From assembly GCF_937616625.2 (NCBI RefSeq), contig NC_065570.1:10364001-10428000 (forward strand): a DNA stretch of 64,000 nucleotides. Reading direction: 5' to 3'. The DNA is from Mercurialis annua. Its lineage: Eukaryota; Streptophyta; Magnoliopsida; Malpighiales; Euphorbiaceae. The notes beneath the pieces were generated by a model that saw only the letters and a program-made list of their open reading frames with translations, searched no databases and was not told the origin of the DNA. Positions within the stretch are counted from its first letter, which is position 1, and every line of letters begins with the position of its first letter. Made by a program: the position numbers and the translations under genes. This document shows positions 10,804 through 20,751 of this stretch, one piece after another.

Positions 10804-11588
10804 TGGAAACAATTTCTCACATCTATATGTAACCGGAAAAATTCAAGTCTAGTAGTAGTAGTGATTTATATAGTATATAGAGTGTATTTTACAATTTTAG
10901 AATAGTAAATTTGGCTCACAGGAACTCCAACCAGGCAAAAGTTTATGTTAAATTATTTTTGGTTGATCGATAATTTCCGAAATTTTCTTTTATTGTGTAC
11001 GGTTATGAAGAATTCCCCCCGCCCTACCTTTCTTTCGCACCTGCTCGTGGCTAAAAATAGTGTCAAAATATAATACTGCTAATTTAGCAATGAGTTTGTA
11101 AGAAGATGATTATCATCAGGATAGCAATTTGTGTCATTGTTTCATAAACATGTTTTGTGTCCGTAATAAAAAAAATGTTTTTTTCAATTTAAATATTGTC
11201 GTTTAATTAATCGTGTCAAAATGTCAAACTCATACACGGCATATTTATTTAACGGGTTAACACGTGTCAAACATCAAACTTGTTTCTTAAAAAAATATCA
11301 TAATAGATATTATCTGTTTAACTTGTTTAATACATTTATTAATAACATATTCAACTCATTTAACTCATTTATTTTATTAACTGAGTATAACCGAATAATA
11401 AACTTCTAAAACAACCATATAATTTGATACAACAAACAACAATTTTTTTTCGATATTTACAATAAACAACAATTAATAAATTTTATAGGTTATATGAGTA
11501 CATTTGGTCTCATATAATAATTTAATTAATTAACATAATTAACAAATAGGTTTAAAAATATTTTAAACGGGTTAGACTAATTTAACCT
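10804..11588. other. AVT1 3' flank and degenerate repeat DNA
   Basis: The first 200 bp or so is probably the 3' UTR. From about 11210 the DNA contains CGTGTCAAA, GGGTTAACACGTGTCAAA and similar words. Related wording resumes at 12349 (TGTGTCATATCG), so the Mutator-like element at 11598 appears to have landed inside an older repeat. Confidence 0.4.
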
Positions 11589-11597
11589 CATATAAGT

Positions 11598-12339
11598 GGC
11601 TAATAATCACCTACGGCCCCTGACTTTAGGGATACCTTACGACAACCCCCTGATCTAAAAAAACGATCAGTAAACCCCCTGATCTTTGTGGCGGCGCCAC
11701 CTAAACCCCAAATATGATGAAAATACCCCTGACGCCGTCTTTTTCAGTCAACTGTCATTTTTTTTGAAAAAAAAAAACAAATCTGACGGCGCCACGTCAG
11801 CAAAACACCATAAAAATTTCAAACACCCAAAATACCCTTAATTTAATTTAGAAAAAGACAAAAATAAAATAAATCAACCCAATGTAAACCATTTGATTAA
11901 CCGACCCAACCACCGCCACCCGACCACCGCCGGAAAATTTTCCGATCATCTTAGATGACCGGAAAATTTTTCGGCGGTGGTCAGGCGGCGGATTGGTCGG
12001 GTGGCGGTGGTTGGATCGTTTGTGGTTGGGTTGATTGAATTGTTTGGGTTAGATAGAGTTGGGTTAAGTTATTTTATTTATTTTTTAATTAAATATGGGG
12101 GTATTTTAGGTGTTTTAATTTTTTATGAATTTTTGATGACGTGTCAGCTGACGTGGCGCCGTCAGTTTTTTTTTTTGAAAGTCAGTTGACCAAAAAAGAC
12201 GGCGACAAGGGTATTTTCGTCCAATAGGGGTTTAGCGAGCGCCGCCATAAAGATTAGGGGGTTTACTGATTGTTTTTTTTTATCAGGGGGTTTGTCGTAA
12301 GGTACCCCTAAAGTCAGGGGTCGTGGGTGATTATTAGCC
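11598..12339. mobile_element. Mutator-like foldback element with 9-bp TSD
   Basis: A 742-bp element begins GGCTAATAATCACC and ends with its inverse. It is flanked by a perfect 9-bp duplication, CATATAAGT (11589-11597 and 12340-12348). The inverted repeats extend inward through CCCCTGACTTTAGGG, CCCCCTGATC, GGCGCCACGTCAG and CCGGAAAATTTTCCG, so most of the element can fold into one long hairpin. No transposase is present; open frames inside are by-products of the inverted repeat. Confidence 0.85.
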
Positions 12340-12456
12340 CATATAAGTTCTATCTGAATCCGCTTAATTTTGTGTCATATCGTAACTTGTTATGATTAAT
12401 TTATTTAAAATAAATAGCTAAGTTAACTATTTAATGAATTAAAGAATTTGTGTCTT

Positions 12457-12562
12457 TTTTTTTTGATAATTGGGGAGGGGGGGCGTTTGTGGGAGGAATC
12501 GAACCCACGACCTAACAGTTTGCTGCTTAGCACTTATACCATTTGAGGTATAGCTCATTGGT
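12457..12562 (-). mobile_element. tRNA-derived SINE with 16-bp TSD
   Basis: On the minus strand it starts ACCAATGAGCTATACCTCAA (box A region) and contains GTGGGTTCGATTCCTCCCAC, a canonical pol III box B, about 45 nt further on. After a short 3' body it ends in a poly-A tail (T-run on the plus strand at 12457). Perfect 16-bp duplications, AAAGAATTTGTGTCTT, lie at 12441-12456 and 12563-12578. At 106 bp this is short even for a SINE. Relatives lie at 3975 and 59815. Confidence 0.85.
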
Positions 12563-12578
12563 AAAGAATTTGTGTCTT

Positions 12579-13997
12579 AATCTTATTTATAAAAAGAAAA
12601 ATGCTTTATAATCTAATATTTTAATCCACTTCTTTTAACCTTCTTTACGTGATAATATTTTATTCATCTATTTTTTTTAAAAGTGTATATCTCAATTTTT
12701 TTTTTAAATTTATCTAATTTTTTTATCGCCACAAAAAGTGGCGCAATAAGACGAGATAAAAATGATGGATTAAATAGCTAACACTCTCATAAAAATCTAA
12801 CATTGGGATGGGAAACATAAAATGGGCGTACAATTTTAGGGACCCAACCGGGATCCAATGTCCTAAAATGAAAAGGCGAAGCATGTGCAACCACCTTATT
12901 GTTTAACCTTACTCGCCCATTTATATAAACTTTGGGATACTACTGAGCCATGATTGTCGCACCATGCGGTTGATTGGGTTAGCACACCAATCTAGTACAA
13001 ACCATCATGTGACTTGTTTACCTTATGTTTGGTTTTTTGTTTATATCAACACATCAAAAATTCAATCAATATTTAATCTATGATTTACACTTTCAATCTT
13101 TCGGTTTCTTGTCCCTTTCCACTAATTAATACATTTGACATGATTTTCCATGCTAATTTAGTCACATTCTTTCACCACTAATTAATGCATTTGACATGAT
13201 TTTCCATGCTAATTTAATCACATTCTCTCATTTCTTCACATTTATATATGTTAGGGAATGGCTTTTCCATTATTTGAATAATGAATTCGAGAAGATTAAT
13301 TTTTAATTACTATTAAATATTTCAACAAAATAGATTTTATGTTATTGAAAATATAAATATCAAGTTGATTCTTGATTGTTAAAATAACAAAATGTAATTT
13401 GACGGTATATTGCTGGAGAGATAGAAATAGAGCCGCCGATTTTGTTGCGGAATATCAAGCTACAATTTTAATGTATCCAAAAAACCTCTACTTAATTTTT
13501 AATATTTTTCGAGAAGGCCCATTAGGGAAGACCTATTAGAAAGATCTATTTTGACATCCTCGTCCAATGTCAAGTACTGATTGCCACATACATATACGTT
13601 AGCTTAAATTTTTTAAAAAAATTTAAATTTAAATTTAGTCACCAATATGAATCAATTCAAAGTTTCATAGCTAAAAAGAATTAACCTGAAAGTTTATTGA
13701 GTAAAAATCAGTTACCCTCCAATATTCTTGACTCTTGATCAATTTTTCCACTGCGCCGCATGCATGCATGCATGTTTCTTTCTCACTGATTAATTATTTG
13801 ATTAAGTGGGCACCAAAATTTGATGGTGAATGAAATTAAGAGGTTGAATTTAGTATAATCCTTATAAGTAGGCAGGGAGGCCCTTAGTTTCTAAATCAGT
13901 AGGCATTTATAATTGCTTCTTAAATTACCAACTACTAAACCAACTAATTTGATAGAATTTTAGTAAGCTACAACAATCATACAAAGGAATAACATGA
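12579..13997. other. Intergenic region with a 56-bp tandem duplication
   Basis: No gene is visible. Bases 13120-13175 and 13176-13231 are a tandem duplication of a 56-bp unit (CACTAATTAATRCATTTGAC...), with a few differences. The remainder is AT-rich, including a GCATGCATGCATGCATG run near 13758. Confidence 0.5.
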
Positions 13998-14006
13998 ATA
14001 ATTATA

Positions 14007-14376
14007 GTGTTAATTCCTAAAAAAATTATGAACTTTGCATCAAATTTCATTTTAATCATGATTTGTAAAAACTGCCATTTAAAGGCAAGAACTTTCATAT
14101 TGTTTCAAATTCATCATTTCAGTGTATTTTTATTGACTAAATTCTTCACTAAACCATTAATGAAAGACCCAAATTATTAATTAACATCAAATCTTATTAT
14201 CTTTCAGGTAGAGTATCTATGATTAGAAATTTTTAATCAGATAAAATACACCGAATTTTACTTTGGTGATAGATTTGAAATAAAATGAAAGTTCGTGCCT
14301 TTAAATGACAACTTTTAAAGGTCATGATTAAAATGAAAATTCGTGTAAAATTCGTGATTTTTTTAAAAATTAACCC
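14007..14376. mobile_element. Mutator-like MITE
   Basis: Inverted ends GTGTTAATT and GGGTTAATT (reverse complement) lead into matching arms that share TTTCATTTTAATCATGA and CATTTAAAGGCA. Flanks ATAATTATA (13998-14006) and ATAACTATA (14377-14385) match at 8 of 9 bases. No coding content. Confidence 0.65.
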
Positions 14377-14540
14377 ATAACTATATAAATATATATAGTT
14401 GATGTTTTTCTATTCAAACTCATCATATACATAAATTATCAATATTTTGTTTATTTATTTAAATGTAGCAAGTTATTACAGCAATTAAGTTTTATCACTA
14501 ATCCAGTTGAATTCAGAAAACGCATTTAGTGTTTAAATTT

Positions 14541-15901
14541 GGTAAAACCTATGCGGAGGCCCTTCTACATTGCCGGTTTTGTTCGAGAGGCCCCTATCTC
14601 AAACTTTGTCACGTTCGGATCCCTGTACTTGACAAAATCCCGATTATAACACCCTTTTGTGGACGGAAAATAGCAAGTGTAACTCACTTGCGTTATGTGA
14701 GAGGGTGAAAACAAAAATTAGTCTAATTTTGTAACTTTTAGTCCCTATAAAATTATGTACAATACATATAAATTAAAGCACCTCAAAAGAACTTTTCCTT
14801 TCTTCTCTACATTTCTAATATACAGAAACCATGGATGGTTACATTTTCTCACTACCCTCTTCGTCGATTCCAACTCAACCACCACTTTCGATCTTCAAAT
14901 TCCTTTTCGATAAAGATGGAAATCAATATCAGCTAATTAAAATAGAAAAATTAAAATCAATAAAATATTTCTCAAAGAAATAATAATATCAACAAATTAA
15001 TATCCACCACATCATGCCGTCCAACCCAACATATACGTAATTGATACAACCACCGCATACCACTGACTTATAACTACATCTTATAATCAAACTGAACTCT
15101 TATTACTTGAAATTTAAGAACAAATTTTCAACAAGATTTGATTTAAGAACATCACTTACAGCGTTGGGCATTGAAAAAGTTGAGAGCTTTTATGGAGGGC
15201 GAGAGTGTAATTATCCATCGGCGGTTTGAGTGGTGGTGACGGGGAACTGTTTTAACGATGAGGGCAATCAAACCGGCGACTAGGAGAGTCCCCACCGTTA
15301 CGGCTGACAGTAATGCACCTAAGATCTACGTATTTCTTCTTTTTCTTTTGCTCTGCTGGTCCTAATAGCCAAGTTTGTTGAGTTTCGTCTAAGGATCTGG
15401 ATAGTGTAGCTCAGTTGAGTTCGTTGAAGTTTCTGCTCCGGTCATCGTCTATGGCGAGTCTGCCATGTTGGTCTCTAGTGGGCCTCTCCATCTGCCGTAC
15501 ATGGTGATGGTTGAATGGTAATGATGGAGGAATTAGACTGTTTTACTCAAAAATAAAGCAACTGAGTTTTGAATTAGAAAAGACGATTGCAAAGAAGATG
15601 GAAAAATAATGATTTTGCCATCAAATTTGTTTTGGTTTACATTTTTTTATTAAATTGTGATTTTATGTGATATAAGTACTAAAAATTAGTGCCACGTGGA
15701 CCTCAATACATGAGAAGGACCGCCACATCACCTTTTTCTGTTAACTAACGGAGAGTGAGTTACACATTCCATTTTCCGTCCACATAAGGGTTTTAAAATT
15801 AAATTATTGACAAGTATAGGGACCTGGACGTGACAAACTTTAAAAGAGGGACCTTTCAAACAAAACAAGTAAAGTACAGGGGCTTCCGCATGGGTTTTGC
15901 C
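14541..15901. mobile_element. Mutator-like element, possible Pack-MULE
   Basis: A 1,361-bp element begins GGTAAAACC and ends GGTTTTGCC, with a perfect 9-bp duplication, TTTAAATTT (14532-14540 and 15902-15910). The terminal inverted repeats run about 150 bp with mismatches and share GGCCCCTNT, TTTGTCACGT and GTGGACGGAAAATRG. The interior (about 14830-15550) has a more genic base composition. On the minus strand it includes a hydrophobic stretch ([20 protein letters not shown]) near 15250-15320. That suggests captured host gene sequence, but I cannot identify the donor. Confidence 0.7.
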
Positions 15902-15910
15902 TTTAAATTT

Positions 15911-16633
15911 TAGAAAGACTAATAAATTGAAAACTTGAAAAAAGACAGCACTATTCATCATTTTGAATTTTAATATTTTTCGTACTAGTACCATTGTACG
16001 TACTTCGCTCGTGGCTTGTAAGGTTACTCGATTTAATACAAAAGATATACTTTGAGTTTAATCATATCATTATAACTAAGATAATTAATTATTTATACCA
16101 GTATATTGTAATAATTTAATATATAAATAGAGATAATTGATTTTACCTACATTATTCGTAATGTACATTATATGTAATAGTTTTCGTGTTTTAGCTAAAA
16201 ATAGTAATAGCAGATTTTATATCATAATAATATTTTATTTTATACAAACTAAGTATAACTTTTTTAATAAATAAAATTATGACTTTCGGAAAGTACTTCT
16301 CTTTTTTGTTTCCTCACAGATTTGTCATTTTAATTAAAAGAATAAAAAATGGTGTAACACATGGGTCAGCAAGCCAATTAAATTAATAGTTGGTCAAAAT
16401 ATCACCAAAACGACCTCGTTTGGAGTATTAACGGTTTAATATATGTTTGGACTATTCTGTCTGACGAGGCAAATACGGCACCGTTTGCTTCATTGCAGTA
16501 TCCCTGTTTCTGTAGATCTATCTCCCTCGTAAAAATGAATTACCAGACAGAAAATAGAACTTTCTCACGATAATAAAATTCTCATCTGTCTCCAAACTCC
16601 ACTACACATGTAACTCCGTAACCTCATTACACT
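15911..16633 (+). promoter_or_regulatory. Upstream region of the PCS1-like gene
   Basis: AT-rich to about 16310, then more mixed sequence up to the ATG at 16634. I see no clear TATA box within the last 150 bp, which would suit a TATA-less promoter. No gene or repeat was recognised here. Confidence 0.3.
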
Positions 16634-17962
16634 ATGAACACTCTTCTTCTTCTTCTTCTTCTTCACATTCCTTTCTTTAAACCCTCATTTAGCGGGTTTT
16701 TGCCACCACCACCGCCGCCACCGCAAACACTCATTTTGCCGCTCACAATCCAAGAAATCCCCGCCAACTCACTCCCCAGATCTCCATCCAAACTCCCGTT
16801 CCACCACAACATCAGCCTCACCGTCTCCCTCTCTGTCGGCACACCTCCCCAAAACGTCTCCATGGTTCTCGACACCGGCAGTGAACTCAGCTGGCTTCAC
16901 TGCAACAAAACCACCACCTCTTACCCCACCACGTTCGACCCGACCCGATCAATCTCCTACCGTCCCATTCCTTGCTCTTCCTCCACCTGCACTAACCAGA
17001 CCCGTGACTTCACTATACCCGCTTCTTGCGACTCTAACAACCTCTGCCACGCCACTCTTGCTTACGCTGATGCCTCCTCCTCTGAAGGAAATCTCGCCTC
17101 TGATGATTTTCGTATGGGTAGTTCGGAAATTTCGGATATGGTATTCGGGTGCATGGACAGTGTCTTCAGTTCGAATTCTGAAGAGGATAGTAAGAATACC
17201 GGGTTAATGGGTATGAACCGTGGGTCGTTGTCTTTTGTTTCTCAAATGGGTTTTCCGAAATTTTCTTATTGTATTTCGGGTTCGGATTTTTCTGGTGTTT
17301 TACTTCTTGGGGAATCCAATTTGACGTGGGCTTTGCCTTTGAATTACACTCCATTGATCCAAATGTCGACTCCCTTACCGTATTTTGATCGGGTTGCGTA
17401 TACGGTTCAGCTTGAAGGAATTAAAGTATCGGATAAATTACTTGCGATACCCAAATCGGTCTTCGAACCGGATCACACTGGGGCAGGTCAAACCATGGTC
17501 GATTCGGGTACTCAGTTCACATTTTTACTCGGGCCGGCTTATACCGCGCTTCGAACCGAATTCTTGAACCAAACAGCTGGGATTTTAAGGGTTTTAGAGG
17601 ATCCAGATTTTGTATTTCAAGGAGCCATGGATTTATGTTACCGGGTCTCGACTACTCAACGGGTTTTACCGCGGTTACCAACTGTGAGTTTGGTTTTTAA
17701 TGGAGCCGAAATGACTATCTCGGGTGAGCGGTTACTGTATCCGGTTCCGGGTGAAATAAGGGGAAATGATTCGGTGCATTGCTTATCATTTGGGAACTCA
17801 GATTTATTAGGCGTGGAAGCTTATGTGATTGGGCATCATCATCAGCAAAACGTGTGGATGGAATTTGATCTTGAAAGATCAAGGATTGGACTGGCGCAGG
17901 TACGGTGTGATTTGGCTGGTAAGAGATTCGGTCTGGGCCTACAAAGGGCCCAACACGTATAG
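16634..17962 (+). CDS. PCS1: PCS1-like pepsin-type aspartic protease
   Basis: A single exon encodes 442 residues. A Leu-rich signal peptide occupies residues 1-20 and is followed by a proline run. The first catalytic motif is DTGSELSW at residue 80; the second is DSGTQFTFL at residue 290. Cysteine-containing DPTRSISYRPIPCSSSTC and the FGCMDSV, TGLMGMNRGSLSF and YVIGHHHQQNVW segments are typical of the plant A1 nepenthesin-like/PCS1 clade. In Arabidopsis PCS1 is an intronless extracytoplasmic protease that restrains cell death in gametophytes and embryos; length and absence of introns agree. The first half of the gene is C-rich and the second half is not, giving a visible base-composition gradient. 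The ATG lies in ACTATGAA; no in-frame upstream alternative was seen. Confidence 0.92.
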   Translation: MNTLLLLLLLHIPFFKPSFSGFLPPPPPPPQTLILPLTIQEIPANSLPRSPSKLPFHHNISLTVSLSVGTPPQNVSMVLDTGSELSWLHCNKTTTSYPTTFDPTRSISYRPIPCSSSTCTNQTRDFTIPASCDSNNLCHATLAYADASSSEGNLASDDFRMGSSEISDMVFGCMDSVFSSNSEEDSKNTGLMGMNRGSLSFVSQMGFPKFSYCISGSDFSGVLLLGESNLTWALPLNYTPLIQMSTPLPYFDRVAYTVQLEGIKVSDKLLAIPKSVFEPDHTGAGQTMVDSGTQFTFLLGPAYTALRTEFLNQTAGILRVLEDPDFVFQGAMDLCYRVSTTQRVLPRLPTVSLVFNGAEMTISGERLLYPVPGEIRGNDSVHCLSFGNSDLLGVEAYVIGHHHQQNVWMEFDLERSRIGLAQVRCDLAGKRFGLGLQRAQHV

Positions 17963-18355
17963 CTTAATTAATGAGTTTTTTTGGAGTTATTTTTGATTGG
18001 AGCATGAGATAACACGTGTGATAGATCTTTATTGAGTTTTAGAATCATGGATGGGTATGGTAATGTACTGCGAGGTTCATGGTAAGTAACACGGCTCCGC
18101 ATGTTGATAGTGTCCATTCTCAGGTCCGTACTAGATTTGGAAGGTGTAATGTTGTAATCAAAGAAGCGACCATGGCAATAATTGATTCAAAATGGTTGAA
18201 GCCTATGAGATAGAAAATTGAAATTAGGTAATTATTTTCCTTCTAATTGTATATTATTTTGGTTGTAAAATTATTAGTGAAAATTATTTTTTTTCCAAGT
18301 AATCAAAATGGGAATTGATGATTCTCCTAAAAATCACCTAAATATGAGAAATTCT
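17963..18355. other. PCS1-like 3' flank
   Basis: Probable 3' UTR and downstream sequence, with no further gene. T-rich stretches near 18240-18300 could serve in polyadenylation. Confidence 0.35.
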
Positions 18356-18560
18356 TACGTAGATTCAGTCTACCAGGTTATTCATGGACTAAACCTATAA
18401 TATTATAACACGTCATTAAAATAATGGCACTATCGTAATATTACTATTTAAAAGTGTAAATAAGCAATAAACAAAATTACGATAGTGCTATTATTTTAAT
18501 GACGTGTCATAATGTGATAGACTAGTTCACGGACGACGTGATAGACTAAATCTATTCTCT
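18356..18560. mobile_element. MITE family T1, copy 1
   Basis: The inverted arms contain ACACGTCATTAAAATAATGG on the left and its inverse (TTATTTTAATGACGTGTCAT) on the right, separated by about 45 bp. The outer ends read TAGATTCAGTCTA and TAGACTAAATCTA. A second copy with the same arms is at about 60565-60756. Target duplication not clear. Confidence 0.65.
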
Positions 18561-19169
18561 AAATATATTTAGTTCTCTCATCAGAAATGGTAAAAATTTT
18601 ATTTTTTGAATAAAATATTACAGTTAAATATAATTTAATACTTATAATTTGTAGTTATATTTAATTAATTACTTAATGATTAAATAATTATAACTTAGTT
18701 TTACACGTTATAATATTAAAATATATTAATCATTTACTATCCATGATAAAAATAATTATAGACTAGTTTTATCATAGTTATTATAAGAATTGACTTATGT
18801 TATCATTAGTTTTAATTTTTATGTTGCGTTAATTTAAATAAATTAATAAATGGTTATTTTAGATTTTTTATTGTATTAATTTAAATAAATTAATGTGATG
18901 TTTATTTTAAGTAATTTAAAAATAAATGAAGTTTTAAATGATATAAGATTTTATAATTAAAAAAATTAACAGCCTTTTTATGATATAAATAATACTATAT
19001 ATAAAATTAGGACGAATATGAATACAAATAAGTTTGTGGGTGTAATTGGTAAAAAGTGTATAAAATATTAAGAATTTAAAATGATTAAAATATTAAAAAA
19101 ATGAAAAGTATGTTTTTTTGGTGAAAAATTTGACGACTCTCATTGGAGCCAAATTAAGAAATGGTGTAC
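18561..19169. other. AT-rich intergenic DNA
   Basis: Very A/T-rich with repeated TTAATTTAAATAAATTAAT words near 18830-18895. No gene, RNA or element could be recognised. Confidence 0.4.
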
Positions 19170-19178
19170 AAAATTAAG

Positions 19179-19584
19179 ATAATTTTCACCAACCGTCTCT
19201 GAATTTTCATCTCTCTTCTCCAACCGTCCCTGAACTTTAATTCGTATCCCAAGTGTTCCTAAACTTTAATTTCATATCTCAAAGGTCCCTAACATCATTT
19301 TTATGGTAACTCTGTGCAATATGTTGACCTGTAAACGTGAATAAGCGCTTAGGTGGTGCAAATTAAAAATGGTGAGATGACGGTTATATGGAGAAATAAA
19401 AAAAAAATAAAGACGTCTAGTCATATTTTAAGATCAGCATAAGACTGAGTCATTATAAAAGTGACGTTGGGGACCTTTTGGATATGAAATTAAAGTTAAG
19501 GAACAGTTGGGGTACGAATTAAAGTTAAGAGACTGTTGGGGGAGAAAGACGAAAGTTTAGGGACAATTGGTGAAAATTACTCAT
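19179..19584. mobile_element. Mutator-like MITE, left member of an abutting pair
   Basis: Inverted arms start ATAATTTTCACCAACCGTC and ATGAGTAATTTTCACCAATT (reverse complement of the right end), and share AACTTTAATTTCATATC. The flank AAAATTAAG occurs at 19170-19178 and again at 19585-19593, a 9-bp duplication. The right copy is also the left flank of the next element. Confidence 0.65.
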
Positions 19585-19593
19585 AAAATTAAG

Positions 19594-20557
19594 GAACAAA
19601 GGATCAATTCACCCCCTCAACTTGGCACGAAATATCAAATGAGTCATTCCCGTCGCTTTTGGTACAAACAGACCCAAAACTTGCGTTTTCGTATCGAATC
19701 AGCCCCTTTTTTATTCTTGCCCACTCTCAACCTGTGTTTGAAACACACTCTCCTGGTTAAAAGTCTAGAATAGTGCTTATTATTTTTAAAAATTACAAAA
19801 TAATACCTGAATTTAAAATAAAAACTAAATTTTTTAAAAAAAAATTGAAGGAGGAGCAGCTCAGCTGCTCCTCCTCAGCTCCTCCGGCTGCCGGAGGAGC
19901 ATTGCTCCATCGGAGGAGCAGACCCATCTGGGTCTGCTCCTCCATCGGAAGAGCAGACCCAGATGGGTCTGCTCTTCCCCGTGGAGCAGACCCATCTGGG
20001 TCTGCTCCTCCATCGTGGAGGAGCAGATCCAGATGGATCTGCTCCGGCGAAGAGCAGACCCGATGGGTCTGCTCTTCACTGTGGAGCAGACATCTGGGTC
20101 TGCTCCTCCATCGTGGAGGAGCAGACCCAGATGGGTCTGCTCCGGCGACGGGTCTGCTCTTCCACGATGGAGGAGCAGACCCGCTGAGATTGCGAAAAAA
20201 AAAACGCGATGAAATTTTTTTTTTCGAAAAAAGCGATGAATTAGAGTTAATTGTGTTTTATTAGAGTGAATTAGGGTATAATTAAGAGTTTTGATTAAGT
20301 AAAATATAATTTTTTTTAATAAATTTAAATAAAATGTAATTAATTCGAGTTAAATGTGTTTAATTAAGATATAATTATAGTTTTAATTAGTTAGGATATG
20401 ATTAATTAAGTTAATTAAATAAAATTAACAAACTCACTCTCTCAATGGCTCTTTTGATACGAAAACGCAAGTTTTGGGTCTGTTTTTACCAAAAGCGACG
20501 AGAATGACTCATTTGATATTTCGTGCCAAGTTGAGGGGGTGAATTGATCCTTTGTTC
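19594..20557. mobile_element. Mutator-like MITE carrying a palindromic array
   Basis: A 964-bp element begins GAACAAAGGATCAATTCACC and ends with its inverse. Arms of roughly 120 bp share AACTTGGCACGAAATATCAA and CCCAAAACTTGCGTTTTCGT. It is flanked by TAAAATTAAG at 19584-19593 and 20558-20567, a 10-bp duplication. The centre holds the GAGCAGACCC array described separately. Confidence 0.82.
19855..20185. repeat. Tandem palindromic array around GAGCAGACCCAGATGGGTCTGCTC
   Basis: About a dozen alternating copies of GAGCAGACCCA and its inverse TGGGTCTGCTC, with GGAGGAG or CTCCTCC linkers, make a GC-rich island inside an AT-rich element. Because the unit is self-complementary, several frames stay open on both strands; these are not taken as genes. 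Confidence 0.8.
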
Positions 20558-20751
20558 TAAAATTAAGTGTCTCCTCTTGGAGATGTCCTTAGAATGAGTG
20601 AATTATTTGTTTGATTAACTGTATGGATATTTTGAAATTATCGCAATCGTTTATTATTTTAAGTCTATTTATTAATTAGGTTTGAATCATCTTTTTTCTC
20701 TTTTATATTTGTTGTAATATTAATACCGATTGTTGAATATTTGATATTAAT

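Noticed and set aside
11977..12189. Small ORF within the foldback element
   Set aside because: It derives from the inverted repeat arms and an AT-rich tail and resembles no protein.
12490..12560. tRNA gene on the minus strand
   Set aside because: Box A and box B are present, but there is no cloverleaf-compatible acceptor stem. The sequence runs into a poly-A tail and is bracketed by a 16-bp duplication, so it is a SINE.
19773..20264. Long open frames on both strands over the GAGCAGACCC array
   Set aside because: The repeat is self-complementary and GC-rich, so open frames on both strands follow automatically. The peptides are repetitive with no domain and lie within a MITE.
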